From an uncultured Slackia sp. (GTDB lineage: Bacteria; Actinomycetota; Coriobacteriia; Coriobacteriales; Eggerthellaceae): 64,000 nt of DNA. Below, piece by piece: positions 37,506 through 44,490 of this stretch (position 1 is the stretch's first letter; each line of letters begins with the position of its first letter). The DNA lies in the NCBI RefSeq assembly GCF_959608125.1, contig NZ_CAUHPG010000009.1, positions 1-64,000 on the forward strand, written 5' to 3'. Below the pieces are notes generated by a model. That model was not told the origin of the DNA and did no database searches. It worked only from the letters and a program-made list of their open reading frames with translations. The translations under genes and the position numbers were made by a program.

Positions 37506-39467
37506 ATGAGTTTTATGGGCCTTGCCCGCAAAGATCTTGTTATCGTGGCGGTGCTGCTTTCGGGCACGCTTCTCGCCGTTCTTAACCAAACGCTTCTTTC
37601 TCCGGCTTTGCCTGCCATCATGAACGGACTGCAGGTCGATGCGACCACCGTGCAGTGGCTGACGTCGGGCTATTCGCTCGTCGAAGCCGTGGTCATCCCG
37701 CTCTCGGCGTTTCTTATCGGCCGTTTCACTACGAGGCAGCTGTTCATTACGGGCTTGAGCCTGTTCACCGCCGGCAGCTTTCTTGCGGCTATCGCTCCGC
37801 ATTTCAGCGTGCTGCTGCTCGGCCGCGTGCTGCAGGCGGCTTGCACGGGCATGGTCATGCCTATGGTAATGACCGTCATCCTGCTGGTCATTCCGCGCGA
37901 AAAACGCGGCCAGGCCATGGGCGTCATCGGATTGATCATCGGCTTCGCGCCGGCGATCGGCCCGTCCGTCGCAGGCCTTCTGGTCGATTCGGTGGGGTGG
38001 CGTGCGCTGTTCGTCATCGTTACCGTGCTGTCGGTGGCGGTGTTGCTTCTGTCCGTCAAGGTGCTGAAGAATTACGGTAGCTTCGAGCGCTCGAAATTCG
38101 ATGCGGTTTCGGTGGTCCTTTCGTCGGTGGGCCTGGTGTGCCTGCTGTACGGCTTGTCCACTTTCTCCTCGGGAGACAATCTCGTGGTCACGGGCGTGCT
38201 GGTGGCGGCCGGCGTCGTGGTTACGGGCTTGTATGTGCGCCGCCAGTTCAAGCTTCCCGAGCCTATGCTGAAAATCGACATCCTGAAGACGCGCAAATAC
38301 GCCACCACGGTGGCCATCGTGATGCTCATCCAGGTATCGCTCATGGGCACGGGCGTCATCACCCCGCTGTATATTCAAGGCGTGCGCGGCTATTCGGCCA
38401 CCGCATCGGGCGTCGCGATGCTGCCGGGCGCGTTGATCGGTGCGGCGCTCGGCTTGGTCGCGGGCCGTCTGTTCGACCGTTACGGCGTGCGCCGCGTGGC
38501 CATTCCCGGCTTCGCGGTCACGATAGTCGGCGCCGCCGGCTTGGTGGCTTTGGGCATCGATACCGATATCGTGGTCATCAGCCTTGTGTACACGGTGCTG
38601 ACCGCCGGTCTGCAGTTCGCTATGACGCCGATCAATACCTGGGGCCTCAATTCTCTCGACAACCGCGTGCTGCAGCATGCCCAGGGCTTGTCGAACACGC
38701 TCAATCAGGTCGCCGCTTCGTTCGGCACCGCGCTGCTGGTGTCCATTTCCGCGTTCGGCCCGGCGGTTGCTCCCGGGGCCGATTCTCAGGTCCAGGCCTA
38801 TACCGGATACCACCTGGCATTCTGTACCACCGCGGTCCTGCTCGTTATCGCATTCCTGGTAATCCTGGTCTTCGTGCGCGGCGATAAGAAGCAGGCGTCT
38901 GCACCTCAGGTCGCACAGGTCGCCGAGGGCGCTTCGACATGGGAGACGGCGCATGTCGGGCATGTGAAGTCGACGGCCGCATGGCGCGGCGGCGCAGCCG
39001 AGGTCGGCTACAAAGACCTGACGGTGCGTCATGCCATGACCACCGATCCCGCATACGTCACCGTCGATGCGACGATGCGCGACGTGGTTCGCTTGCTGGC
39101 CGCGACCGAAACGAGCGGCGTCCCTGTGATCGATGCGTCGCGTCGTGTTGTTGGATTCGTGTCCGATGGCGACGTGGCATCGTATCTGGGCCGCAACGAA
39201 TCGTCGCTGTTCGATGCGACGCTCAATCTGTATCGCTTCGCCGACGATGACGAGCCTCAGATTCGTCTTGCCCGCATGCTCGATTTGAACGTCATGGACA
39301 TGGCGACGCGGCATGTTATCGCCGTCGAGGCCGACGATTCGCTCGACGAGGCGTGCCATATGTTGGCATCCAAGCGAATCAAGAAGGTGCCTGTCGTGGA
39401 GGGCGGCGTGCTGGTCGGGTCGCTTTCTCGTCGCAATATCGTGCAGGCTGTCGCCGCAGGGTTGTAA
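37506..39467 (+). CDS. MFS exporter (14-helix DHA2 type) fused to tandem CBS domains
   Basis: A 653-residue protein. Residues 1-460 are a 14-helix drug:H+ antiporter of the EmrB/QacA type, with LNQTLLSPALPAI in the first helix and VLQAACTGMVMPMVM near motif C. A linker of about 40 residues leads to two CBS domains (about 507-653; MTTDPAYVTVDATMRDV and VIAVEADDSLDEACHML). CBS pairs bind adenine nucleotides and usually gate transporters or enzymes by energy state; on an exporter of this class they are uncommon. AGGAGG precedes the ATG. Substrate unknown. Confidence 0.88.
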   Translation: MSFMGLARKDLVIVAVLLSGTLLAVLNQTLLSPALPAIMNGLQVDATTVQWLTSGYSLVEAVVIPLSAFLIGRFTTRQLFITGLSLFTAGSFLAAIAPHFSVLLLGRVLQAACTGMVMPMVMTVILLVIPREKRGQAMGVIGLIIGFAPAIGPSVAGLLVDSVGWRALFVIVTVLSVAVLLLSVKVLKNYGSFERSKFDAVSVVLSSVGLVCLLYGLSTFSSGDNLVVTGVLVAAGVVVTGLYVRRQFKLPEPMLKIDILKTRKYATTVAIVMLIQVSLMGTGVITPLYIQGVRGYSATASGVAMLPGALIGAALGLVAGRLFDRYGVRRVAIPGFAVTIVGAAGLVALGIDTDIVVISLVYTVLTAGLQFAMTPINTWGLNSLDNRVLQHAQGLSNTLNQVAASFGTALLVSISAFGPAVAPGADSQVQAYTGYHLAFCTTAVLLVIAFLVILVFVRGDKKQASAPQVAQVAEGASTWETAHVGHVKSTAAWRGGAAEVGYKDLTVRHAMTTDPAYVTVDATMRDVVRLLAATETSGVPVIDASRRVVGFVSDGDVASYLGRNESSLFDATLNLYRFADDDEPQIRLARMLDLNVMDMATRHVIAVEADDSLDEACHMLASKRIKKVPVVEGGVLVGSLSRRNIVQAVAAGL

Positions 39468-39519
39468 GCGTCGTTTGCGAGCGCATTCTCGTATGGCGGT
39501 ATGAAGCGAGAAACGAAAG

Positions 39520-39550
39520 GGCCCGCCGAGTCTTCTCGGCGGGCCTTCTT
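39520..39550. terminator. Terminator between the MFS-CBS gene and the peptidase
   Basis: GGCCCGCCGAG at 39520-39530 pairs with CTCGGCGGGCC at 39535-39545 around TCTT, followed by TTCTTCTTC. The genes on either side converge on it. Confidence 0.85.
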
Positions 39551-39600
39551 CTTCGATCGTCATTCAGCGGGCTTTTCGTTTTTGTCCGCTTTATGCCGCG

Positions 39601-41022
39601 TTATTCGCTCAGCGTGGTGAGGTCGATTTCCATCAGGCGCTTGAGCGTCAGGATATAGGTGCGCATGGCGCGTTTCAGGGTCTCTTCGGAGATGCCCTCG
39701 TCGGCGCCGTGCATCGGACCGACCCATGCGGGGTACTCGTCGTGCGGGTCTTCGGGGCCGAAGCTCGCCGCGCACGGGAATTCGCGGGCATAGGTGCCGC
39801 CGCCGATGGTGAAGGGCTCGCCGTCGAGGCCGGTGGCTTCGCGGTACGATTCGGCGAGGATCTTGATCGCGGGGCTATCGGGCTTCATCAGGAAAGGCTC
39901 CATGAGCAGGACGTTTTCGATCGTCGCTTCGCCTTCTTCGGCGACAGGCGTGAGTTTCGCCATGAGGTCGTCGCGATTGGTGGAGGTGGGGAAGCGGATG
40001 TCGATCGTCAGCTTCAGGCGTCCTTCTTCGAAGTGGATAGTGCCTGCGATGCAGGTCAGCGGATCGAAGAATCCGTCGCAGGTGTCGATGCCGACCGAGC
40101 TGCCGTCGGTGGAGTCCATGATGCGGCCTATCATGCGCAGGAAGACGTTTTCGTCCTCGGTGCACAGGTCATTGGCCAGGGCGTATTTCACGAGCATGTC
40201 GATGGCGTTCACGGTGCCTTCGGGCATGGAGGCGTGGCCGCCGCGGCCGGTGGATACCAGTCGCGCGTATTCGCCTTCGGAGGAGATGTCGATGCCGGGG
40301 GCCGCGGGCAGCTCGGCGGCATCGGCGCGCACGACGAGCGTGGCCTGGCTGGGAACGGCGTTGGTGGAAGCGTCGCCGGTGGTGAAGTCGATGATGTTGC
40401 CGCCGACGAACTGCTTCGAAGTGATCAGGCCGTCGAAGCCGCCCTTTTCGCCATAGCAGACGGGGAACATGTCGTCGGGAGTGAACAGGAAGGCCGGCGC
40501 CGGGTAGTTCTCAAGGTAGTAGGCCACGTCTTTCATCGTGCCCGTTTCCTCGTTGGTGCCGATCAGCATGCGCAGCGTGTAGGGGAGCTTCCAGTTCTTG
40601 TCTTTGAAGAACTTCATGCAGTACAGGGAAACGACGAGCGGGCCCTTGTCGTCGAGGGTGCCGCGGCCGAGCAGGAATCCGTCTTTGCGCAGAAGCGTCC
40701 ACGGATCGAGCGTCCAGCCGACGCCCGGCGAGACCACGTCGGAGTGGCAGATCATGGCGAGCAGCGTGTCGCTTTCGCCCTTCAGGTCGGCGATGCCGAT
40801 TTCGCCCTTGTCGTCGAATGCGTCGAAGCCCAGGCGCGACGCCAGATCGACGGCGGCGCGAAGGCCGTCGTGCGCCTCGGGGCCGCTGGGGTCTTCGGGC
40901 GTGGCGCGATCGAAGTCGACTACACTGGGAATGGCGATGAGCTTGCCGATCTCGTCGACGATTTCCTCCCAGTTTTCGTCGATGAACTCATCGACCTCTT
41001 TCAGAAATTCGGTATTAGGCAT
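39601..41022 (-). CDS. M20-family dipeptidase (PepV/Sapep-like)
   Basis: A 473-residue zinc dipeptidase acting in the cytoplasm. Metal ligands are in place: H93 (ICHSDVV), D125 (GTLDDKG), the Glu pair E158-E159 (NEETG) and a later Asp/His. The large insertion and GGGTYAREF towards the C-terminus are typical of the PepV/Sapep group, which cleave Xaa-His or related dipeptides and D-amino-acid dipeptides. Single gene, with its own promoter region upstream on the minus strand. Confidence 0.9.
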   Translation of the reverse strand: MPNTEFLKEVDEFIDENWEEIVDEIGKLIAIPSVVDFDRATPEDPSGPEAHDGLRAAVDLASRLGFDAFDDKGEIGIADLKGESDTLLAMICHSDVVSPGVGWTLDPWTLLRKDGFLLGRGTLDDKGPLVVSLYCMKFFKDKNWKLPYTLRMLIGTNEETGTMKDVAYYLENYPAPAFLFTPDDMFPVCYGEKGGFDGLITSKQFVGGNIIDFTTGDASTNAVPSQATLVVRADAAELPAAPGIDISSEGEYARLVSTGRGGHASMPEGTVNAIDMLVKYALANDLCTEDENVFLRMIGRIMDSTDGSSVGIDTCDGFFDPLTCIAGTIHFEEGRLKLTIDIRFPTSTNRDDLMAKLTPVAEEGEATIENVLLMEPFLMKPDSPAIKILAESYREATGLDGEPFTIGGGTYAREFPCAASFGPEDPHDEYPAWVGPMHGADEGISEETLKRAMRTYILTLKRLMEIDLTTLSE

Positions 41023-41176
41023 GCGATCCCCTATCCTCTCTCTTGCATCGGGGATGGTACGGGCCTATTCTACTACAGCGTTTCCGCAGGAAAAGAGCTG
41101 TTGCCCGTTCGGCATGTCCGTCGAGGCGGATGCGGAGTGCATGCGCCGTTTCGGCGAAAACGTCGCGAACGCATTC

Positions 41177-41205
41177 TTGGCAGGACGGCTCCATTCGTTT
41201 ATAAT
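41177..41205 (+). promoter_or_regulatory. Promoter of tRNA-Leu
   Basis: TTGGCA at 41177-41182, 17-bp spacer, TATAAT at 41200-41205; the tRNA begins 10 bases later. Confidence 0.88.
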
Positions 41206-41215
41206 GCACCTCTGC

Positions 41216-41299
41216 GCCCGAGTGACGGAATGGCAGACGTGGCGGTCTCAAAAACCGTTGTTGAAAGACGTGCGAGTTCGAATCTCGCCTCGGGCACCA
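41216..41299 (+). tRNA. tRNA-Leu (anticodon CAA)
   Basis: Acceptor GCCCGAG (41216-41222) pairs with CTCGGGC (41289-41295), then A and encoded CCA. The anticodon loop CTCAAAA gives anticodon CAA, reading UUG. The long variable arm marks a class II leucine tRNA. Confidence 0.96.
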
Positions 41300-41312
41300 T
41301 TTCGATTGATCG

Positions 41313-41335
41313 AAGGCGCGCAAGCGCCTTTCTTT
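41313..41335 (+). terminator. Terminator after tRNA-Leu
   Basis: AAGGCGC at 41313-41319 pairs with GCGCCTT at 41324-41330, followed by TCTTT. Confidence 0.8.
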
Positions 41336-41371
41336 ATATGCGAATACTTTTTAGAATCTCATTGACCGCAA

Positions 41372-41410
41372 TGCCTTTCGCAGGTAAAATACTTACCTGC
41401 GCAATCGCGC
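41372..41410 (+). promoter_or_regulatory. Promoter of tRNA-Lys overlapped by a palindrome
   Basis: TTGACC at 41372-41377, 17-bp spacer, TAAAAT at 41395-41400. A perfect inverted repeat, GCAGGTAA (41390-41397) and TTACCTGC (41403-41410), covers the -10. It has no T-run, so it is more like an operator than a terminator. Confidence 0.75.
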
Positions 41411-41422
41411 ATATCATGAAGT

Positions 41423-41498
41423 GGGCCGTTAGCTCAGCTGGTAGAGCAGGGGACTTTTAATCCCAAGGCCGCGGGTTCGACTCCCTCACGGCCCACCA
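41423..41498 (+). tRNA. tRNA-Lys (anticodon TTT)
   Basis: Acceptor GGGCCGT (41423-41429) pairs with ACGGCCC (41488-41494), with encoded CCA. Loop CTTTTAA gives anticodon TTT, reading AAA/AAG. Confidence 0.97.
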
Positions 41499-41512
41499 TG
41501 CATGATTCACGG

Positions 41513-41538
41513 AAGGTCGGGCATTGCCCGCCTTTTTT
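41513..41538 (+). terminator. Terminator-like hairpin between tRNA-Lys and tRNA-Gln
   Basis: AAGG/CCTT and CGGGC/GCCCG pair around ATT with one bulged T, followed by a run of six T's (41533-41538). Confidence 0.8.
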
Positions 41539-41550
41539 GTAGCGGCGCAT

Positions 41551-41624
41551 TGGGCCATGGTGTAATGGCAGCACAAGGGTTTTTGGTGCCTTTAGTCTAG
41601 GTTCGAGTCCTGGTGGCCCAGCCA
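41551..41624 (+). tRNA. tRNA-Gln (anticodon TTG)
   Basis: Acceptor TGGGCCA (41551-41557) pairs with TGGCCCA (41614-41620), G discriminator and encoded CCA. Loop TTTTGGT gives anticodon TTG, reading CAA. The anticodon stem has two G-U pairs. Confidence 0.95.
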
Positions 41625-41680
41625 GTCCCGTCATGCAGCTTGTTTCGGAGCTTCGATTTCTTTATGAATGAGAGTTTCTC

Positions 41681-41709
41681 TAGACGAAACGGCAATGACC
41701 CGCTATAAT
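41681..41709 (+). promoter_or_regulatory. Promoter of tRNA-Thr
   Basis: TAGACG at 41681-41686, 17-bp spacer, perfect TATAAT at 41704-41709; the tRNA starts 29 bases later. Confidence 0.7.
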
Positions 41710-41738
41710 TCTCACTCGCATTTAAAAAAATGCAGTGT

Positions 41739-41814
41739 GCCGATGTGGCTCAGTTGGTAGAGCAACGCACTCGTAATGCGTAGGTCAGCGGTTCGAGTCC
41801 GCTCATCGGCTCCA
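41739..41814 (+). tRNA. tRNA-Thr (anticodon CGT)
   Basis: Acceptor GCCGATG (41739-41745) pairs with CATCGGC (41804-41810), U discriminator and encoded CCA. Loop CTCGTAA gives anticodon CGT, reading ACG. Confidence 0.97.
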
Positions 41815-41824
41815 CGAAATGTCA

Positions 41825-41853
41825 GGTCGTCGCCTTCGGGCGGCGGCCTTTTT
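41825..41853 (+). terminator. Terminator after tRNA-Thr
   Basis: GGTCGTCGCC at 41825-41834, TTCG loop, GGCGGCGGCC at 41839-41848 (two G-U pairs), then five T's. Confidence 0.9.
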
Positions 41854-42160
41854 CGTTTTTTCAGGGCGCTCGAGGTCATTTTTTCGAGGCTTTGGCAGGA
41901 ATTCGGCGATATGCACGGCCGAATGCTTGGGTCGTGGGCGCATGTCCTTGCGTTTTCCCAGGTGGGCGCTGCGCGTCTTGCCCTCTGGCCGCGTGAGCCG
42001 TGCCAAACCGGCAAAAAATCGGCACGCCAAGGCCTTAAAATACAAGGATGTTTTTACGAGTGCATAATCGTTGGATACTTTCGTTCATATTTGCAAATAA
42101 ATGCATATATGAAGAAAACGAGGAGTACGGGCGCCTTAGGGGCCGTGTGAAGGAGGGGCT
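41854..42160. other. Gene-free stretch upstream of the SRAP gene
   Basis: About 307 bp. The last 120 bases are unusually A/T-rich, with a 12-bp palindrome TATTTGCAAATA at 42088-42099, likely a control site. No LexA-type GAAC/GTTC box is visible and no gene is supported. Confidence 0.5.
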
Positions 42161-42823
42161 GTGTGCCATCGGTTCACCATGCTGATGCACGATGAGACGC
42201 AGGGTGTCGTTCGGGCGCTTTTCTACGGCACGGCTCCGGTTTGGGAGCCCGATTGGCCGGCGGGTGCGCCTCGCGCCGATGCGTTTCCAGGCTCTTGTGT
42301 CGGCATTATCGTGCCGACTGCATCGGGCGGCGTCGAGGCGGTCGAAGCGACCTGGGGATTCGCAGCGCCTTGGGCGAAGCGTCCTGTATTCAACACGCGT
42401 ATCGAGACGGCGCTGTCGTCCGAAGGCGGCATGTGGAGCCGCGCCATAGCGCAGGGTCGCTGCATCGTGCCGGCCGTGCGCTTTTTCGAAACGCAGAATC
42501 AACCCGCCGCTTCGGACGGCGTTGCGAAGAAACGTCGTCGCAGCCTGTATTCGTTCGGCACGCCCGACGGCGGTCCGATGTTATTGGCAGGCGTGCAGCA
42601 AGACGGGTGCTTCTCGGTGGTCACCACGCAGCCCAATGCAAGCGTCGCCCCTGTTCACGACCGCATGCCGATCGTGCTTTCATGGCACGAGGCATGGCGC
42701 TGGCTCGGCGACGGGTTCGCGTCGCTGGCCGACCGAGGCTCCATCGTCTTGGAATCGCGCTTCGAGCAGCGGTCCGAGTCGTGCTCCAGCATCCCTGCCG
42801 ACGGTCAGATGAGCCTGTTCTGA
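42161..42823 (+). CDS. SOS-response-associated peptidase family protein (SRAP, YedK/HMCES-like)
   Basis: A 220-residue protein that crosslinks through its N-terminal cysteine to abasic sites in single-stranded DNA, protecting them. The start is decided by chemistry: GTG at 42161 is followed directly by TGC, placing the catalytic Cys at position 2, and AAGGAGG lies at 42150-42156. Other active-site features are present: FNTRIET (Asn, Arg and Glu) near residues 89-95 and PVHDRMPIVL with the catalytic His near residue 180. Single gene; it ends in a strong hairpin. Confidence 0.92.
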   Translation: MCHRFTMLMHDETQGVVRALFYGTAPVWEPDWPAGAPRADAFPGSCVGIIVPTASGGVEAVEATWGFAAPWAKRPVFNTRIETALSSEGGMWSRAIAQGRCIVPAVRFFETQNQPAASDGVAKKRRRSLYSFGTPDGGPMLLAGVQQDGCFSVVTTQPNASVAPVHDRMPIVLSWHEAWRWLGDGFASLADRGSIVLESRFEQRSESCSSIPADGQMSLF

Positions 42824-42860
42824 GTTTTCGTCATCGGTGTTTTCCGTCTTCCGAAATGCG

Positions 42861-42886
42861 AAAAGGACGCCAAGGCGTCCTTTTCG
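42861..42886. terminator. Bidirectional terminator between the SRAP gene and ilvC
   Basis: GAAAAGGACGCC at 42861-42872 pairs with GGCGTCCTTTTC at 42875-42886. T-tracts on both strands serve the convergent genes. Confidence 0.85.
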
Positions 42887-42916
42887 TTCATCTGCTTCGC
42901 GCGGCGTATTGAAGCG

Positions 42917-43915
42917 TTAGTCCTTCTTGATCCAGCTGAACATGGAGCGGATCTTCTCGCCCGTCTGCTCGATTTCGTGCGTGTTGATGGCTTCGCGCTG
43001 TTCGAGCAGCCACTTGTGGTCGTTCTCGCAGTCGGCCACGAACTCGCGAGCGAACTCGCCGTTCTGGATGCGCTCCAGGATGAGCTTCATGGCCTCGCGG
43101 CTCTGCTCGTTGATGACCTTGGGGCCGGCGTAGTACTCGCCGTACTCGGCGGTGTTGGAGATGGAGTAGTTCATGAAGTGGATGCCGCTCTCGTACATGA
43201 GGTCGACGATCATCTTCATCTCGTGGTAGCACTCGAAGTAGGCAAGCTCCGGCGGATAGCCCGCCTCGGTCAGGGTCTCGAAGCCGGCCTTCACCAGCTC
43301 GACCAGGCCGCCGCAGAGCACGGCCTGCTCGCCGAACAGGTCTTCTTCGGTCTCTTCCTTGAAGGTCGCCTTGATGATGCCGGAGCGGGCGCCGCCCACG
43401 CCCCAGGCGTAGGACAGGGCCAGATCCCATGCGGTGCCGGTGGCATCCTGGGCGACGCAGGCCAGGCAGGGAACGCCGGAGCCTTCGGTGTACTGGCGAC
43501 GCACGATGTGGCCGGGGCCCTTCGGCGCGCACATGATCACGTTGACGCCTTCGGGGGCGACGATATAGCCGTAATGGATGTTGAAGCCGTGCGCGAATGC
43601 GAGCGTGTTGCCAGGCTTCAGATGGGCTTCGATATGCTCCTTGTAGATCTTGGGCTGCAGCTCGTCGGGAACGAGCATCATGATAAGGTCCGCTTCCTCG
43701 GCGGCCTCGTCCATCGTGGTCACCTTGAGGCCCGCTTCTTCGGCCTTGGCCCACGACGACGACCCTTCGCGCAGGCCGACGCGTACGTCGACGCCTGAAT
43801 CCATGAGGTTCAGTGCATGGGCATGGCCCTGGGAGCCGTAGCCGATGACGGCGACCTTGGTGTCCTGGATGATCGAGGAATCGCAATCCTGCTCATAATA
43901 GATAGTGACGGCCAT
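42917..43915 (-). CDS. ilvC: Ketol-acid reductoisomerase
   Basis: A 332-residue class I enzyme converting acetolactate or acetohydroxybutyrate to the dihydroxy acids of valine and isoleucine synthesis, with NAD(P)H and Mg2+. Rossmann motif GYGSQGHAHALNL, catalytic CAPKGPGHIVRRQY, metal-binding EETEEDLFGEQAVLCGG and the ECYHEMKMIVDLMYE region are all visible. The loop after the GYGSQG motif reads VGLREGSSSWAKA. It is the last gene of ilvD-ilvB-ilvN-ilvC, 98 bases after ilvN. Confidence 0.97.
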   Translation of the reverse strand: MAVTIYYEQDCDSSIIQDTKVAVIGYGSQGHAHALNLMDSGVDVRVGLREGSSSWAKAEEAGLKVTTMDEAAEEADLIMMLVPDELQPKIYKEHIEAHLKPGNTLAFAHGFNIHYGYIVAPEGVNVIMCAPKGPGHIVRRQYTEGSGVPCLACVAQDATGTAWDLALSYAWGVGGARSGIIKATFKEETEEDLFGEQAVLCGGLVELVKAGFETLTEAGYPPELAYFECYHEMKMIVDLMYESGIHFMNYSISNTAEYGEYYAGPKVINEQSREAMKLILERIQNGEFAREFVADCENDHKWLLEQREAINTHEIEQTGEKIRSMFSWIKKD

Positions 43916-44013
43916 CTTGAAATCTCCTTCTCTTCTATCTTCGGCGCCTGGTCAAGCGTCAAAAGTCTTGATTGTTTCGCGGCGATGCGGCTTTCTTGCC
44001 GCGTATCGTGCGC

Positions 44014-44490
44014 CTACGCCCCGCGCGACATGGCGATCTTGCCGGTGCGCGTGAGCTGCTTGATGCCATAGGCGCGGAACAGGTCCTCGAGCGCGCCTAG
44101 CTTGTTCTCGTCGCCGGTGGCTTCGATCGTCAACGTGGTCTTGCCGACATCGACGATTTTGGCGCGGAATAGGTTCGCGACTTCGATCACCTCGTGCCGC
44201 TTTTCGGCGGGCGCGCATACCTTGAACAGCGCGAGCTCGCGTTCGAGCGCGTCCTCGTCGGTGAGGTCGCTGATCTTGTAGACGCTCACCAGCTTGTGCA
44301 GTTGCTTGGTGATCTGCTCGAAGCCCATTTCATCCGCGTTGACGATGATGGTCATGCGCGACATGGTGACGTCTTCGGTCGGCGCCACGGTGAGCGACTC
44401 GATGTTGAAGCCGCGTCGAGAAATGAGCCCGGTGACGCGCGAGAGCACGCCCGGCTTGTTTTCCACCAAGACGGAGAGGATGTGCTTCAT
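44014..44490 (-). CDS. ilvN: Acetolactate synthase, small regulatory subunit
   Basis: A 158-residue regulatory subunit with an N-terminal ACT domain (HILSVLVENKPGVLSRVTGL, then RGFNIESLTV) and a C-terminal domain starting near residue 80. It binds valine for feedback inhibition and activates the large subunit. The ATG at 44490 shares one base with the ilvB stop, so translation is coupled. Confidence 0.95.
   Translation of the reverse strand: MKHILSVLVENKPGVLSRVTGLISRRGFNIESLTVAPTEDVTMSRMTIIVNADEMGFEQITKQLHKLVSVYKISDLTDEDALERELALFKVCAPAEKRHEVIEVANLFRAKIVDVGKTTLTIEATGDENKLGALEDLFRAYGIKQLTRTGKIAMSRGA

Noticed and set aside
37464..39563. 699-codon minus-strand frame opposite the MFS-CBS gene
   Set aside because: Shadow frame, His/Arg/Gln-rich with no motif.
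42061..42160. LexA/SOS box before the SRAP gene
   Set aside because: The A/T-rich palindrome is not GAAC-N4-GTTC, so an SOS box is not supported.
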